The notes: generated from the letters alone by a model not told the origin. Numbered from the stretch's first letter, positions 20,815-30,879 are shown. The stretch: DNA of 64,000 nt from Citrobacter sedlakii NBRC 105722 (GCF_000759835.1 NZ_BBNB01000015.1:1-64000); one strand, 5' to 3'. Program-made: numbers and translations.

Positions 20815-21405
20815 GTGTTAGACAGAATTAAAGTCTGCTTTACAGAAAGCATTCAAACTCAGATAGCTGCGGCTGAAGCGCTCCCGGATGCGATCTCCCG
20901 CGCCGCCATGACGCTGGTACACTCGCTGCTGAATGGCAACAAAATCCTCTGTTGTGGTAATGGGACATCCGCTGCCAATGCACAGCATTTTGCTGCCAGC
21001 ATGATCAACCGTTTTGAGACAGAGCGTCCCAGTTTACCCGCTATCGCACTAAATACCGATAACGTGGTCTTAACTGCGATTGCCAACGATCGCCTGCATG
21101 ATGAAATCTATGCAAAACAGGTCCGGGCGCTGGGACATGCGGGCGATGTTTTATTGGCTATTTCGACGCGCGGCAACAGTCGCGATATCGTAAAAGCCGT
21201 AGAAGCCGCCGTCACGCGTGATATGACGATTGTGGCGCTGACCGGGTATGACGGAGGAGAGCTGGCCGGGCTGTTAGGGCCGCAGGACGTTGAAATCCGC
21301 ATACCGTCTCACCATAGCGCGCGCATTCAGGAGATGCATATGCTGACGGTAAATTGTTTGTGCGATCTGATCGATAACACGCTTTTCCCTCACCAGGATG
21401 ATTAA
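20815..21405 (+). CDS. diaA: DnaA initiator-associating protein DiaA
   Basis: Tetrameric SIS-fold protein that binds DnaA domain I and promotes initiator assembly at oriC for timely replication. It has 196 residues, as in E. coli. The sugar-isomerase-like motif [23 protein letters not shown] and the [10 protein letters not shown] loop are intact. The start is GTG at 20815 after a GGA-type site. GmhA is a structural relative, but length and context favour DiaA. It lies 9 bases before dolP. Confidence 0.95.
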   Translation: MLDRIKVCFTESIQTQIAAAEALPDAISRAAMTLVHSLLNGNKILCCGNGTSAANAQHFAASMINRFETERPSLPAIALNTDNVVLTAIANDRLHDEIYAKQVRALGHAGDVLLAISTRGNSRDIVKAVEAAVTRDMTIVALTGYDGGELAGLLGPQDVEIRIPSHHSARIQEMHMLTVNCLCDLIDNTLFPHQDD

Positions 21406-21414
21406 GGAGTTTAC

Positions 21415-21990
21415 ATGAAGGCTTTATCGCCAATCGCAGTCCTTATTTCTGCGCTGCTGTTGCAAGGCTGTGTCGCTGCCGCCGTAGTCGGTACCGCCGC
21501 GGTGGGAACCAAAGCAGCAACCGACCCGCGTAGCGTCGGCACCCAGGTGGATGATGGAACCCTGGAACTGCGCGTGAACAGCGCGCTGTCGAAAGACGAA
21601 CAAATTAAGAAAGAAGCGCGGATTAACGTGACGGCTTATCAGGGCAAGGTGCTGCTGGTGGGTCAGTCGCCTAACAGCGAACTGTCATCGCGCGCCAAAC
21701 AGATCGCAATGGGCGTGGAAGGCACAACCGAAGTCTTTAACGAGATCCGTCAGGGCCAGCCAATTGGCCTCGGAACCGCTTCCAACGACACCTGGATCAC
21801 CACCAAAGTACGCTCTCAGTTACTCACCAGCGACCAGGTGAAATCCTCTAACGTGAAAGTGACCACCGAAAACGGCGAAGTGTTCCTGCTGGGTCTGGTG
21901 ACCGAACGTGAAGCCAAAGCCGCAGCCGACATCGCCAGCCGGGTGAGCGGCGTGAAGCGTGTCACCACCGCGTTTACCTTTATTAAATAA
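21415..21990 (+). CDS. dolP: outer-membrane lipoprotein DolP (YraP), two BON domains
   Basis: Lipoprotein of 191 residues that helps keep the outer membrane intact and is found at division sites. The lipobox LLLQGC puts the lipidated cysteine near residue 19. Two BON domains follow: the first contains LELRVNSALSKDEQIKKEARINV, the second WITTKVRSQLLTSDQVKSSNVKV. Strong AAGGAG site before the ATG. Probably expressed with diaA and, in E. coli, under sigma-E, though no such promoter was identified here. Confidence 0.95.
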   Translation: MKALSPIAVLISALLLQGCVAAAVVGTAAVGTKAATDPRSVGTQVDDGTLELRVNSALSKDEQIKKEARINVTAYQGKVLLVGQSPNSELSSRAKQIAMGVEGTTEVFNEIRQGQPIGLGTASNDTWITTKVRSQLLTSDQVKSSNVKVTTENGEVFLLGLVTEREAKAAADIASRVSGVKRVTTAFTFIK

Positions 21991-21996
21991 CACATC

Positions 21997-22030
21997 ACCC
22001 TGCCTACGTGATGGCTCACGTAGGCAGGGT
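21997..22030. terminator. strong hairpin between dolP and yraQ
   Basis: ACCCTGCCTACGTGA and TCACGTAGGCAGGGT form a perfect 15-base stem with a 4-base loop between two convergent genes. There is no T run on the plus side. On the minus side an AT-rich tail (TTATTTAATAAA) follows within about 8 bases. It could end transcription from both sides. Confidence 0.6.
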
Positions 22031-22042
22031 AGCAATCCCACG

Positions 22043-23080
22043 TCACACTCGCGCAAGACAGCCGACAATCACCCCCGATATCGCCACCAGCACCCCCGTC
22101 AGCCACAGCGCTTTTGCCGGGAATGTTTTGCGCAGCATGATCAGCGACGGCAAGCTCACCGCCGGAAGCGTCATCAACAGCGCCAGCGCGGGCGCGGTGC
22201 CCATACCGGCCAGCATCATCGTTTGCACAATCGGAATTTCCGCCGCCGTCGGGATCACGAACAGGCATCCGGCTACCGCCAACGCGATGATCCACATCAG
22301 GCTGTTATCAATGGCGCCATCGGCGTGCGGAAACAACCAGACGCGCGCCGCGCCGAGAACCAGCACCGCCAGAATATAGACCGGAATAGTGTTCCAGAAC
22401 AGCGTCCACAGCGCTTTACCCCAACGCGCAAAGAACCCACCCTGCGCTTGCGGCGCGGCGATCTCGATCGGCAGATCGGTTTGCGCAGGCTCTTTCACCC
22501 ATTTTTGTACCAGCGTCGCCACCACCAGCACCATTGCCAGCCCGGCAACCAGGCGAATCGCCGCGAAATGCCAGCCAAGCACAAAGCCCATAAAGACCAA
22601 CGTCGCCGGGTTAAGCAGTGGGTTTCCCAGCCAGAAGGCCAGCGCGCCGCCCATTGATACTTGCTGACGGCGCATTCCTGCCGCCACTGGCGCGGCGCAG
22701 CAGGTACACATCATTCCGGGCAAAGAAAACAGCGTGCCAAACAGCGTACCGCGAAAGCGCGATTGCCCCAGCGTGCGCAGCAGCCAGTCTCGCGGGATCA
22801 ACACCTGGATTAATGAGCCGAGAATCACCCCCAGCGCCGCCGCTTTCCAGACGGCGAGGAAATAGACCATGGCGTAATCCCAGGCTGCCTGCCACGGATT
22901 CGCATCCGCCTGCGCCAGAATGGATTGGCCGATACTGTGAGTTTCGGCGGCAGTAAAAGCTTTACCGTAATACGGTTGCCATTTCACATACCAGAGACCG
23001 ACGATAACAACGAGAAAGAAAAGAGCGGGTTTCCACCATTGCATTGGCGTTGCCGCCTGAGATGAAGACTGACCAGTCAT
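22043..23080 (-). CDS. yraQ: YraQ family permease (DUF318)
   Basis: Inner-membrane protein of 345 residues with about eight or more membrane spans. It carries the family hallmark MCTCCAAPVAAGMRRQ with C125, C127 and C128, a thiol-rich motif shared with ArsP-like permeases that handle organoarsenicals. The substrate of YraQ itself is not established. Standing alone on the minus strand, convergent with dolP. Start ATG at 23080, normal length. Confidence 0.88.
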   Translation of the reverse strand: MTGQSSSQAATPMQWWKPALFFLVVIVGLWYVKWQPYYGKAFTAAETHSIGQSILAQADANPWQAAWDYAMVYFLAVWKAAALGVILGSLIQVLIPRDWLLRTLGQSRFRGTLFGTLFSLPGMMCTCCAAPVAAGMRRQQVSMGGALAFWLGNPLLNPATLVFMGFVLGWHFAAIRLVAGLAMVLVVATLVQKWVKEPAQTDLPIEIAAPQAQGGFFARWGKALWTLFWNTIPVYILAVLVLGAARVWLFPHADGAIDNSLMWIIALAVAGCLFVIPTAAEIPIVQTMMLAGMGTAPALALLMTLPAVSLPSLIMLRKTFPAKALWLTGVLVAISGVIVGCLARV

Positions 23081-23159
23081 AGCATTCCCCAGGGAGTGTT
23101 AGAATATTTTGCCGGTGAATACTACGCCTTTGGGAAATGTTTGGAAATGTCGTTTTTTT

Positions 23160-23208
23160 GCCTGATGCCGAATGCCGGATAAGACGCAACGCGTTGGCTT
23201 CCGGCACG
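23160..23208. repeat. REP-like element between yraQ and yraR
   Basis: GCCTGATG...TGCCGGATAAGACGC...GGCTTCCGGCA matches the base composition and partial palindrome of REP units common in enterobacterial gaps. It lies in the 138-base gap on the 3' side of yraR. Confidence 0.5.
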
Positions 23209-23218
23209 ATGCGAAAGC

Positions 23219-23857
23219 CTATTGCGCCGCTTTTTCCCGCAACTGCGCAGAACTAAGAATTGTTACCCCCTCTTTTTCGGGCGCCAGCGCCTCTGCCAGC
23301 ATCGCCCGCGCCACATCCCTCGCCTCTATCGACTTCCAGTTACCCGGAAGCAGCCGGAACAGCGGCGCAAAAAGGGTTTCGTTCATTCGATGTTTCGCCC
23401 GGTCCCCCAGCAGCATAGACGGGCGGACAATGGTCAGCCGCGGCCAGTCCTGGGCGATGAGCGCCTCTTCCATCTCCCCTTTTACCCGATTGTAGAAAAA
23501 GGGCGAGCGGGCGTTAGCGCCCATTGAGCTGACTACCAGCATGTGCTGTGCGCCAAGCCGCCTTCCGGTCAACGCGGTATCCACCACCAGCGTATAATCT
23601 GCATGGACAAACGCCTCTTTGCTTCCCGCCTCGCGCCGGGTGGTCCCCAGGCAGCAGAAAACAATATCCACCGGATCCGTCACCTGCGCCAGCGCATCGG
23701 TCAGTTGCGGATCGTGAGGATTGTACACGCCAGGCATGTCAGCCAGCGGACGACGCGTGGGTGCGGCAATCGAATGGATTCTCGGTTCATTAAGCAGCAT
23801 TCTCAGCAGATGACCGCCTACCAGCCCCGTCGCGCCTGTAATCAATACCTGACTCAT
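23219..23857 (-). CDS. yraR: putative NAD(P)-binding protein YraR
   Basis: Short-chain dehydrogenase-like protein of 212 residues. The Rossmann motif is [11 protein letters not shown] near the N-terminus (residues about 7-17). It resembles the human TIP30/HTATIP2 fold. The substrate is unknown. The frame is open to 23902, but the ATG at 23857 ([11 protein letters not shown]) follows AGGGGTGAGG and gives the family length, so it was chosen. Divergent from yhbO. Confidence 0.9.
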   Translation of the reverse strand: MSQVLITGATGLVGGHLLRMLLNEPRIHSIAAPTRRPLADMPGVYNPHDPQLTDALAQVTDPVDIVFCCLGTTRREAGSKEAFVHADYTLVVDTALTGRRLGAQHMLVVSSMGANARSPFFYNRVKGEMEEALIAQDWPRLTIVRPSMLLGDRAKHRMNETLFAPLFRLLPGNWKSIEARDVARAMLAEALAPEKEGVTILSSAQLREKAAQ

Positions 23858-23985
23858 CCTCACCCCTTTACAGAATTGTCCAACTTGCACTCTCAGTCTC
23901 ATCGACCAGACTTATTCATTCACAAGGTAATTATCCCTCATCATGGAAAATTTGCCTTATCCAATGCCAACACCGCGGAGGAAGC

Positions 23986-24504
23986 ATGAGCAAGAAGATA
24001 GCCGTTTTAATCACTGACGAGTTTGAAGATTCCGAATTTACTTCACCTGCAGCAGAATTTCGTCAGGCCGGACACGAGGTCATCACCATTGAGAAGCAGG
24101 CGGGGAAAACGGTAAAAGGGAAAAAAGGCGACGCCAGCGTCACCATCGATAAAGCCATTGATGATGTCAGCCCTGCCGACTTTGACGCCCTGCTGCTGCC
24201 CGGCGGCCATTCACCGGATTACCTGCGCGGCGACGATCGCTTCGTCACCTTCACACGCGACTTTGTGAACACCGGAAAGCCGGTTTTTGCCATTTGCCAC
24301 GGCCCACAGTTACTGATCAGCGCGGACGTCATTCGCGGGCGCAAGCTCACCGCCGTTAAACCCATTGTGATTGACGTGAAGAACGCCGGGGCGGAATTCT
24401 TCGATCAGGAAGTGGTGGTGGATAAAGACCAACTGGTCACCAGCCGAACCCCTGACGATCTGCCGGCGTTTAACCGCGAGGCGTTACGTATCCTCGGCGC
24501 CTGA
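23986..24504 (+). CDS. yhbO: protein/nucleotide deglycase YhbO (PfpI/DJ-1 family)
   Basis: Stress protein of 172 residues in the PfpI/DJ-1 superfamily, reported to reverse early glyoxal and methylglyoxal damage. The catalytic cysteine is C104 in AICHGPQ, with LLPGGHSPD forming the other side of the site. GGAGG lies before the ATG. It overlaps the convergent yhbP by 21 bases at the 3' end. Confidence 0.94.
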   Translation: MSKKIAVLITDEFEDSEFTSPAAEFRQAGHEVITIEKQAGKTVKGKKGDASVTIDKAIDDVSPADFDALLLPGGHSPDYLRGDDRFVTFTRDFVNTGKPVFAICHGPQLLISADVIRGRKLTAVKPIVIDVKNAGAEFFDQEVVVDKDQLVTSRTPDDLPAFNREALRILGA

Positions 24505-24927
24505 CTGCCTTAACCAGTGAAGTTTTTTGCCAAAGCCCAGCGTGTTGTCGGTGAACTTGAGTTCATCCAGTCGGATCTCCCAGACTGGCGCTGACAGCAT
24601 TCTGGCAACCGGAAAGCGGCGATGATAGGCGTTACGCGCCGCGTCGCTTTCATCACCGTCCAGCCGGCGAATTTCACCTGTAAATTGCACGCCGCGAATA
24701 AGCGCTACTGATTTGGGCTGACCGTTTACCGTCCCGGCGACCTTCGCTCGCGGCCCCGACATCTGCGCGTGGCGGGTTTTGTCTTCTGTCAGCAAGTAAA
24801 AAACCACCTTCTGCGCATCATAAAGGTAAAACGCGTTGGCGCACCAGAGTTCCCCTTCATGCTGGACGCACCAGGTCACAACGTGTTGTTTTGCCAGCCA
24901 GCGGCTAATCGCAGTGAGTGTTTCCAT
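24484..24927 (-). CDS. yhbP: UPF0306 family protein YhbP
   Basis: Conserved protein of 147 residues with the pyridoxamine-phosphate-oxidase-like split-barrel fold, as judged from stretches such as [17 protein letters not shown] and [12 protein letters not shown]. The flavin or substrate is not known. Convergent with yhbO and overlapping it at the 3' end. Length equals that of E. coli YhbP. Confidence 0.9.
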   Translation of the reverse strand: METLTAISRWLAKQHVVTWCVQHEGELWCANAFYLYDAQKVVFYLLTEDKTRHAQMSGPRAKVAGTVNGQPKSVALIRGVQFTGEIRRLDGDESDAARNAYHRRFPVARMLSAPVWEIRLDELKFTDNTLGFGKKLHWLRQSGAEDT

Positions 24928-24979
24928 TGCTGTTCTCTTTTATACTGGGAGCCAGAAACGTAACACGCAGAAGGCCACG

Positions 24980-25282
24980 ATGACACCCTGGTTTCTCTAT
25001 TTGATCCGTACTGCGGATAATGCGCTGTATACCGGTATCACCACCGATGTGGCGCGCCGCTATCAACAGCATCAGAGTGGAAAAGGCGCGAAGGCGCTGC
25101 GGGGAAAGGGTGAGCTGACGCTGGCGTTTTCCGCGCAGGTGGGCGATCGCTCGCTGGCGCTGCGCATGGAATACCGCATTAAACAGCTCACCAAGCGTCA
25201 AAAAGAGCGCCTGGTGGCGAATGGCGACGGTTTTGCAGCGTTACTCAACGACCTGCAAACCACGGCGCTTAAAAGCGATTAA
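24980..25282 (+). CDS. yhbQ: GIY-YIG superfamily nuclease YhbQ
   Basis: Small protein of 100 residues with a single GIY-YIG-like domain. The core is FLYLIR (5-10) and LYTGI (16-20), and R27 sits in DVARRYQQH. Related single-domain proteins cut DNA; activity of YhbQ in vivo is not settled. The frame opens at 24836, but the ATG at 24980 with AAGG upstream gives the normal family length. It overlaps the convergent yhbS by 14 bases. Confidence 0.92.
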   Translation: MTPWFLYLIRTADNALYTGITTDVARRYQQHQSGKGAKALRGKGELTLAFSAQVGDRSLALRMEYRIKQLTKRQKERLVANGDGFAALLNDLQTTALKSD

Positions 25283-25772
25283 AGTGTTCGTGATACTCAA
25301 CCCGCCCCGTCACGCCCTTCAGCGCATCTTCAGCTAAACGATGCACCTGGAACGCGCTCTCCGTGCCCGGCCAGCGGCAGTGTAGATCGTAATGGGCGGC
25401 CAGTTCAAAACCAAAACGGCTATACAGTGCCGGATCGCCCAGCGTGACGACGGCGGCATAGCCAAATTCGTTGAGGGAATCGAGTCCTTCGTAGACCAGT
25501 TGACGAGCCAGCCCTTGCCCACGGTAGTGTTCATCCACCGCCAGCGGCGCCATCCCCACCCATTGCAGGTCTTCGCCCTGTACATCGACCGGGCTAAACG
25601 CGACGTAACCCACCACCTGACCTTCGTCGTCCGTGGCGACCAGACCGAGCGTCAGAAAACCATCTTCACGCAGATCGTGAACCAGTTTTGCTTCCGCATC
25701 GCTTTCGAATGAACGACGCAACAGGGCATCAATCCCCGGCGCGTCAATTGGAATTTCTACTCGAATCAGCAT
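25269..25772 (-). CDS. yhbS: GNAT family N-acetyltransferase YhbS
   Basis: Acetyltransferase of 167 residues. The acetyl-CoA loop is seen in [17 protein letters not shown] (about residues 74-91), with VGYVAFSPV as the preceding core strand. The natural acceptor is uncertain. Its start overlaps the end of ubiT by 7 bases on the same strand, so the two may be translated together. Confidence 0.92.
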   Translation of the reverse strand: MLIRVEIPIDAPGIDALLRRSFESDAEAKLVHDLREDGFLTLGLVATDDEGQVVGYVAFSPVDVQGEDLQWVGMAPLAVDEHYRGQGLARQLVYEGLDSLNEFGYAAVVTLGDPALYSRFGFELAAHYDLHCRWPGTESAFQVHRLAEDALKGVTGRVEYHEHFNRF

Positions 25773-26290
25773 GGTTCACCTACCGATGTCTGTTTGGTTT
25801 CCGGCGAGTGCTTCAGTCCCGCCTCAACAAAATCCGCCACCTGTAGCAGCAGCACGCGTAAGGCTTTTGGCATCTGCTCCAGCTCAATGGCGTCCATCAG
25901 GTTTTTCACATACAACCCTAACTCCGTATCCCCTTCAATGACCAGCCGACGCTGGAAAAAGAGCGTATCCGGATCCTGCTTACGCGCGGCGATCATCAGC
26001 AGATCGCTGGCTTCGGCGCGAAAACTGACGTCGGCCTGCGCGTGCTGACTGACGATCAGCTTGTCATTTTCAACAGAGGTATACCATTGAAGGCCAATAT
26101 CGCTAACCGTAATGCTTAACCAACGGCCTTCGAGGAACGCCAGCTCCCCGTCTGCCAGCGCCTGGCGAAACTGCCAGCTCAGGACCTGTTCCAGAACCTG
26201 GCGCTTCAGCGCAAAGGGCGTCAGTTTAACCGGCACGCTCATCAGAGACGGACCAAAATGCACTAAGCGTGAACGCAGTTTATCTAACAC
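25766..26290 (-). CDS. ubiT: ubiquinone biosynthesis accessory factor UbiT (SCP2 domain)
   Basis: Lipid-binding SCP2-like protein needed with UbiU and UbiV for oxygen-independent ubiquinone synthesis. The frame is open to 26323, but the GTG at 26290 (VLDKLRSR) is 8 bases after GGGAG and gives the 174-residue E. coli length, so it was taken as the start. The SCP2 region covers about residues 35-150. Divergent from ubiU-ubiV with a 220-base shared control region. Confidence 0.93.
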   Translation of the reverse strand: MLDKLRSRLVHFGPSLMSVPVKLTPFALKRQVLEQVLSWQFRQALADGELAFLEGRWLSITVSDIGLQWYTSVENDKLIVSQHAQADVSFRAEASDLLMIAARKQDPDTLFFQRRLVIEGDTELGLYVKNLMDAIELEQMPKALRVLLLQVADFVEAGLKHSPETKQTSVGEPC

Positions 26291-26415
26291 GAGCTTTACT
26301 CCCTGTTTCCGTAGTCCTGCCATTTTGCCATATCAGATAAACGACATAGCGGCGTAAATCAACAATTGTATGCGTTAACCGTACCTCTTTATTGCTGATA
26401 TCAATACGACTTTAA

Positions 26416-26457
26416 CTGCCTTAAATCAAAAATTGTCGCAGCAAGGTTAACTAAAAT
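26416..26457 (+). promoter_or_regulatory. candidate FNR-dependent promoter of ubiUV
   Basis: CTGCCTTAAATCAA (26416-26429) has one perfect FNR half (ATCAA) and a weak other half. The TAAAAT -10 candidate at 26452-26457 predicts a start near 26464. This puts the site centre at about -41.5, the standard class II FNR position. ubiUV are anaerobic genes. The promoter assignment is inference. Confidence 0.45.
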
Positions 26458-26510
26458 CCCAGTTCGTTAACAATTATGCGTCCCAGGCGGCGCTATCTTC
26501 AGGATAAATT

Positions 26511-27506
26511 ATGGAGCTGCTCTGCCCTGCCGGAAATCTCCCGGCGCTTAAGGCGGCCATCGAAAACGGCGCTGACGCCGTCTATATCGGGATGAAAGAT
26601 GATACCAATGCCCGTCACTTCGCCGGCCTTAACTTTACCGAGAAGAAACTGCAGGAAGCGGTGAGTTTTGTCCATCAACATCGCCGCAAGCTGCATATCG
26701 CCATCAACACCTTTGCGCATCCGGACGGCTATGCCCGCTGGCAGCGCGCTGTCGATATGGCGGCGCAACTGGGCGCCGACGCGCTGATCCTCGCCGACCT
26801 GGCCATGCTTGAGTATGCCGCAGAACGTTATCCGCATATTGAGCGCCATGTCTCCGTTCAGGCATCGGCGACCAACGAAGAAGCGGTGAATTTCTACCAT
26901 CGCAACTTCGACGTCGCACGTGTGGTGCTGCCCCGCGTGCTGTCCATTCACCAGGTGAAGCAACTTGCCCGCGCCACGCCAGTACCACTCGAGGTCTTTG
27001 CGTTCGGTAGCCTGTGCATTATGGCGGAGGGTCGCTGCTACCTGTCGTCGTATTTAACCGGCGAATCGCCGAATACGGTAGGAGCCTGCTCCCCCGCCCG
27101 TTTTGTTCGCTGGCAGCAAACCGGGCAGGGACTGGAATCCCGCCTGAACGATGTGCTGATAGACCGCTACCAGGACGGCGAAAACGCCGGGTATCCGACA
27201 CTGTGTAAAGGCCGCTATCTCGTCGGCGGCGAGCGCTATCACGCGCTGGAAGAACCCACCAGCCTGAATACGCTGGAACTGCTGCCGGAACTGCTGGCGG
27301 CGAACATTGCGTCGGTGAAAATCGAAGGACGCCAGCGCAGCCCGGCATACGTAAGCCAGGTGGCGAAAGTGTGGCGTCAGGCGATCGACCGCTGTCTGGC
27401 CGACCCGCAAAACTTTGTGCCGCAAAGCGCATGGATGGAGACGCTCGGCGCGATGTCCGAAGGCACCCAGACCACGCTTGGCGCGTATCACCGGAAATGG
27501 CAGTGA
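26511..27506 (+). CDS. ubiU: ubiquinone biosynthesis protein UbiU (U32 family, Fe-S)
   Basis: Part of the UbiU-UbiV complex that hydroxylates ubiquinone precursors without oxygen, with prephenate as the hydroxyl donor. It has 331 residues in the U32 peptidase fold. The four Fe-S ligands C169, C176, C193 and C232 are present at the E. coli positions. The ATG starts MELLCPAGNLPALKAA. It lies 8 bases before ubiV and is clearly one operon with it. Confidence 0.96.
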   Translation: MELLCPAGNLPALKAAIENGADAVYIGMKDDTNARHFAGLNFTEKKLQEAVSFVHQHRRKLHIAINTFAHPDGYARWQRAVDMAAQLGADALILADLAMLEYAAERYPHIERHVSVQASATNEEAVNFYHRNFDVARVVLPRVLSIHQVKQLARATPVPLEVFAFGSLCIMAEGRCYLSSYLTGESPNTVGACSPARFVRWQQTGQGLESRLNDVLIDRYQDGENAGYPTLCKGRYLVGGERYHALEEPTSLNTLELLPELLAANIASVKIEGRQRSPAYVSQVAKVWRQAIDRCLADPQNFVPQSAWMETLGAMSEGTQTTLGAYHRKWQ

Positions 27507-27514
27507 GAGAAGCA

Positions 27515-28393
27515 ATGAAATATTCCCTGGGGCCGGTGCTTTATTACTGGCCGAAAGAAACACTGGAAGATTTTTATCAACAGGCGGCGCAAAGCAGCGC
27601 TGACGTGATTTATCTGGGTGAAGCGGTGTGCAGCAAACGCCGCGCCACTAAAGTGGGCGACTGGCTGGAGATGGCGAAATCGCTCGCCGGCAGCGGCAAG
27701 CAGGTGGTGCTTTCGACGCTGGCGCTGGTGCAGGCCTCGTCTGAGCTGAACGAACTGAAACGCTACGTGGAAAACGGCGAGTTTTTGCTGGAAGCGAGCG
27801 ATCTCGGCGTGGTAAACATGTGCGCCGAGCGCAAGCTGCCGTTTGTCGCCGGACATGCGCTGAACTGCTATAACGCGGTAACGCTGCGTCTGCTGCTCAA
27901 ACAGGGAATGGTACGCTGGTGTATGCCGGTGGAGCTTTCCCGCGACTGGCTAGCTAACCTGCTGGAACAGTGCGATGAGCTGGGCATTCGCAACCAGTTT
28001 GAAGTCGAGGTGCTGAGCTACGGCCATTTGCCGCTGGCTTATTCCGCTCGCTGCTTTACCGCCCGTTCGGAAGATCGCCCGAAAGATGAGTGTGAAACCT
28101 GCTGCATCAACTATCCGAATGGCCGCGACGTGCTCTCCCAGGAGAATCAGCAGGTGTTTGTACTGAATGGCATTCAGACCATGAGCGGCTATGTCTATAA
28201 CCTTGGTAACGAACTGACGTCGATGCAGGGACTGGTGGATATCGTTCGTTTGTCGCCGCTCGACACCGGGACGTTCGCCATGCTGGACGCCTTCCGCGCC
28301 AACGAAAACGGCGCGTCGCCGCTGCCGCTCGCTGCGCACAGCGATTGCAACGGCTACTGGAAGCGGCTCGCCGGGCTGACGCTGGAAGCCTGA
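27515..28393 (+). CDS. ubiV: ubiquinone biosynthesis protein UbiV (U32 family, Fe-S)
   Basis: Second subunit of the anaerobic hydroxylase complex. It has 292 residues, with Fe-S cysteines C39, C180, C193 and C197 conserved. The frame runs open back to 27371 inside ubiU. The ATG at 27515 with AGAGAAG upstream matches the known N-terminus (MKYSLGPVL). It follows ubiU by 8 bases. Confidence 0.96.
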   Translation: MKYSLGPVLYYWPKETLEDFYQQAAQSSADVIYLGEAVCSKRRATKVGDWLEMAKSLAGSGKQVVLSTLALVQASSELNELKRYVENGEFLLEASDLGVVNMCAERKLPFVAGHALNCYNAVTLRLLLKQGMVRWCMPVELSRDWLANLLEQCDELGIRNQFEVEVLSYGHLPLAYSARCFTARSEDRPKDECETCCINYPNGRDVLSQENQQVFVLNGIQTMSGYVYNLGNELTSMQGLVDIVRLSPLDTGTFAMLDAFRANENGASPLPLAAHSDCNGYWKRLAGLTLEA

Positions 28394-28473
28394 TAAAACA
28401 GCTCACTTTGTTAACAACATTCGCTAATCTTTAATGCAGTATGACAAGATTAACCGGAACAAAGTGAGCCGTT

Positions 28474-29481
28474 ATGACTGACAAAACCATTCCATTCTCG
28501 GTGCTGGATCTGGCGCCGATCCCTGAAGGGGCCTCGGCCAAAGAGGCATTCTCACACTCGCTGGACCTCGCGCGTCTGGCGGAAAAGCGCGGCTATCATC
28601 GCTACTGGCTGGCGGAACACCACAACATGACCGGCATCGCCAGTGCGGCAACCTCGGTGCTGATTGGTTACCTGGCGGCGAATACCAGCACGTTGCATCT
28701 GGGGTCCGGCGGCGTGATGCTACCCAACCATTCACCGCTGGTGATTGCCGAGCAGTTCGGCACGCTCAACACCCTGTATCCGGGGCGCATTGATTTGGGT
28801 CTCGGCCGCGCACCGGGTAGCGATCAGCCCACGATGCGCGCGCTGCGTCGTCATATGGGCGGCGATATCGATAACTTCCCGCGCGACGTGGCGGAGCTGG
28901 TGGAGTGGTTTGACGCCTGCCACCCCAACCCGCAAGTACGTCCGGTGCCCGGCTACGGCGAACAGATCCCGGTGTGGCTGTTGGGTTCCAGCCTGTACAG
29001 CGCGCAGCTGGCGGCGCAGCTTGGTCTGCCGTTTGCGTTCGCCTCGCACTTCGCGCCGGATATGCTATTCCAGGCGCTACATCTGTACCGTACTCAGTTC
29101 AAACCCTCCGCGCGACTGGAAAAACCGTACGCGATGGTGTGCATTAATATCATCGCCGCCGACAGCACCCGTGATGCGGAATATCTGTTTACCTCAATGC
29201 AGCAGGCGTTTGTGAAACTTCGCCGTGGCGAAACGGGCCAGCTTCCGCCGCCCATTCAGAATATGGATCAGTTCTGGTCGCCGTCAGAACAGTACGGCGT
29301 ACAACAGGCGCTGAGCATGTCGCTGGTGGGGGATAAAGCGAAAGTCCGCCACGGTCTGGAATCCATTCTGCGGGAAACGCAGGCCGATGAGATTATGGTT
29401 AATGGCCAGATTTTCGATCATCAGGCGCGTCTGCACTCCTTCGATCTTGCCATGCAGGTGAAAGAAGAACTGGTGGGGTAA
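28474..29481 (+). CDS. yhbW: luciferase-like monooxygenase family protein YhbW
   Basis: Protein of 335 residues, the family length, with the bacterial-luciferase-like TIM barrel. Typical stretches are [40 protein letters not shown] and [15 protein letters not shown]. Such proteins use reduced flavin, but neither the substrate nor activity is known for YhbW. Expressed from its own gap of 80 bases after ubiV. Confidence 0.93.
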   Translation: MTDKTIPFSVLDLAPIPEGASAKEAFSHSLDLARLAEKRGYHRYWLAEHHNMTGIASAATSVLIGYLAANTSTLHLGSGGVMLPNHSPLVIAEQFGTLNTLYPGRIDLGLGRAPGSDQPTMRALRRHMGGDIDNFPRDVAELVEWFDACHPNPQVRPVPGYGEQIPVWLLGSSLYSAQLAAQLGLPFAFASHFAPDMLFQALHLYRTQFKPSARLEKPYAMVCINIIAADSTRDAEYLFTSMQQAFVKLRRGETGQLPPPIQNMDQFWSPSEQYGVQQALSMSLVGDKAKVRHGLESILRETQADEIMVNGQIFDHQARLHSFDLAMQVKEELVG

Positions 29482-29490
29482 ACAGGGGTT

Positions 29491-29520
29491 TGCCCGGTGG
29501 CGCTACGCCTGCCGGGCATT
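29491..29520. repeat. REP element between yhbW and mtr
   Basis: TGCCCGGTGGCGCTACGCCTGCCGGGCA is an imperfect palindrome of REP type in the short convergent gap. It may protect the 3' ends of both messages. Confidence 0.8.
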
Positions 29521-29524
29521 ATCG

Positions 29525-30769
29525 CTATTGATACACCGGCAATAAATTAAAGCTCGACAGGATATGCACCAGCGCGTTGCCCACGCCGAACACCAGGATC
29601 AGCGCAATCATCGGTTTGCCGCCCCAGACGCGGAATGTTGGGCTACCGAAGCGTTCACGTGATTTACGCGCCAGCAGCGCCGGGACAATCGCCGCCCAGA
29701 TCGTCGCCGCCAGACCTGCGTAGCCAATCGCGTACAGGAATCCGTTCGGCCACAGCAGGCCGCCCACCACCGGCGGAACAAAGGTCAGCAGCGCGGTTTT
29801 GAAACGCCCCATCGCTGAGTCGTCAAAGCCAAACAGATCCGCAAGATAATCAAACAGACCAAGCGTGACGCCGAGGAACGAACTCGCCACCGCGAAGTTG
29901 GAGAAGACTACCAGCAGCAGATCCAGACTGCGGCTGTTCAGTACGCCGCTCAGCGCCTGCACCAGCACATCAATATTGCCGCCCTTCTGCGCAATGCCGA
30001 TAAATTCCGGACGTGGGATATTGCCCATCGTCCCCAGCAGCCAGACGCTGTACAGCACCAACGCCAGCAGCGTACCGTAGACCAGACACTTCACAATCGT
30101 GCGCGGATCTTTGCCGTAGTACTTCATCAGGCTCGGCACGTTACCGTGGTAGCCAAATGACGCCAGACAAAACGGCAGCGTCATCAGCAGGTACGGCGTA
30201 TAGGTGGCGTTGCTTTCCGCGACGTTAAACAGCGTGGTTGGGTTGACGTGCCCAAGCAGGCTGCCGAAAGTCAGGAAGAAGGTGATCACCTTCGCGCCCA
30301 GTACAATTGCCGTCATCCGGCTTACTGCTTTTGTACTCATCCACACCACAAACGCCACCAACAGCGCAAAGCCGAAGCCTGCCGCCCGAGCTGGCACATT
30401 CAGCGACATTTCAGCGAAGGTGTGATGCAGAATCGAGCCGCTCGCCGAAATGTAGGCATAGGTCAGAATATAAAGCACAAAGGCTATCGAAATGCCGTTG
30501 ACCACGTTCCAGCCTTTACCCAGCAGGTCTTTGGTGATGGTGTCAAAGCTGGCGCCAATACGGTAGTTCAGGTTGGCTTCAAGGATCATCAGCCCGGAAT
30601 GCAGCATGCAAAACCAGGTAAAGACCAGCGCTGCCATGGACCAGAAAAACCAGCTACCTGCCATAACCACCGGCAGAGAGAACATCCCTGCGCCAATAAT
30701 AGTGCCGCCGATGATCACCACGCCGCCAAGCAGCGACGGTGACGTTTGGGTGGTGGTTAGTGTTGCCAT
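29525..30769 (-). CDS. mtr: tryptophan-specific permease Mtr
   Basis: High-affinity proton-coupled tryptophan importer of the inner membrane, aromatic amino-acid permease family (AroP-unrelated, TnaB/TyrP type). It has 414 residues, the E. coli length, and about 11 membrane spans. The family start [21 protein letters not shown] is intact. TrpR-like operator and promoter lie directly upstream. Monocistronic, convergent with yhbW. Confidence 0.95.
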   Translation of the reverse strand: MATLTTTQTSPSLLGGVVIIGGTIIGAGMFSLPVVMAGSWFFWSMAALVFTWFCMLHSGLMILEANLNYRIGASFDTITKDLLGKGWNVVNGISIAFVLYILTYAYISASGSILHHTFAEMSLNVPARAAGFGFALLVAFVVWMSTKAVSRMTAIVLGAKVITFFLTFGSLLGHVNPTTLFNVAESNATYTPYLLMTLPFCLASFGYHGNVPSLMKYYGKDPRTIVKCLVYGTLLALVLYSVWLLGTMGNIPRPEFIGIAQKGGNIDVLVQALSGVLNSRSLDLLLVVFSNFAVASSFLGVTLGLFDYLADLFGFDDSAMGRFKTALLTFVPPVVGGLLWPNGFLYAIGYAGLAATIWAAIVPALLARKSRERFGSPTFRVWGGKPMIALILVFGVGNALVHILSSFNLLPVYQ

Positions 30770-30804
30770 ACAGCCCGATCTCCAGTGAATTCTTTTGCGA
30801 CTGA

Positions 30805-30840
30805 ATTTTAATACGCTGCACTGTACCAGTACAATAGTAC
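30805..30840 (-). promoter_or_regulatory. mtr promoter with TrpR-like operator
   Basis: On the minus strand TTGTAC (30829-30834) and TAAAAT (30805-30810) are spaced by 18 bases. The 18-base GTACTATTGTACTGGTAC (30823-30840) contains the GTAC-type half-sites of TrpR operators and covers the -35. A TyrR-box-like TGTATC-N6-TTTACG lies near 30880-30897 but is weak. Confidence 0.65.
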
Positions 30841-30848
30841 AAAGGGAA

Positions 30849-30879
30849 TAAAAAAAGCCCCGATAATTTTATCGGGGCC
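30849..30879 (-). terminator. deaD terminator
   Basis: On the minus strand GCCCCGAT pairs with ATCGGGGC around a 6-base loop (30857-30878), and eight T residues follow. It lies just upstream of the mtr promoter. Confidence 0.9.

Noticed and set aside
26395-26409. FNR box formed by TTGCTGATATCAA
   Set aside because: The spacing between halves is one base short of the FNR rule, so the site at 26416-26429 is preferred.
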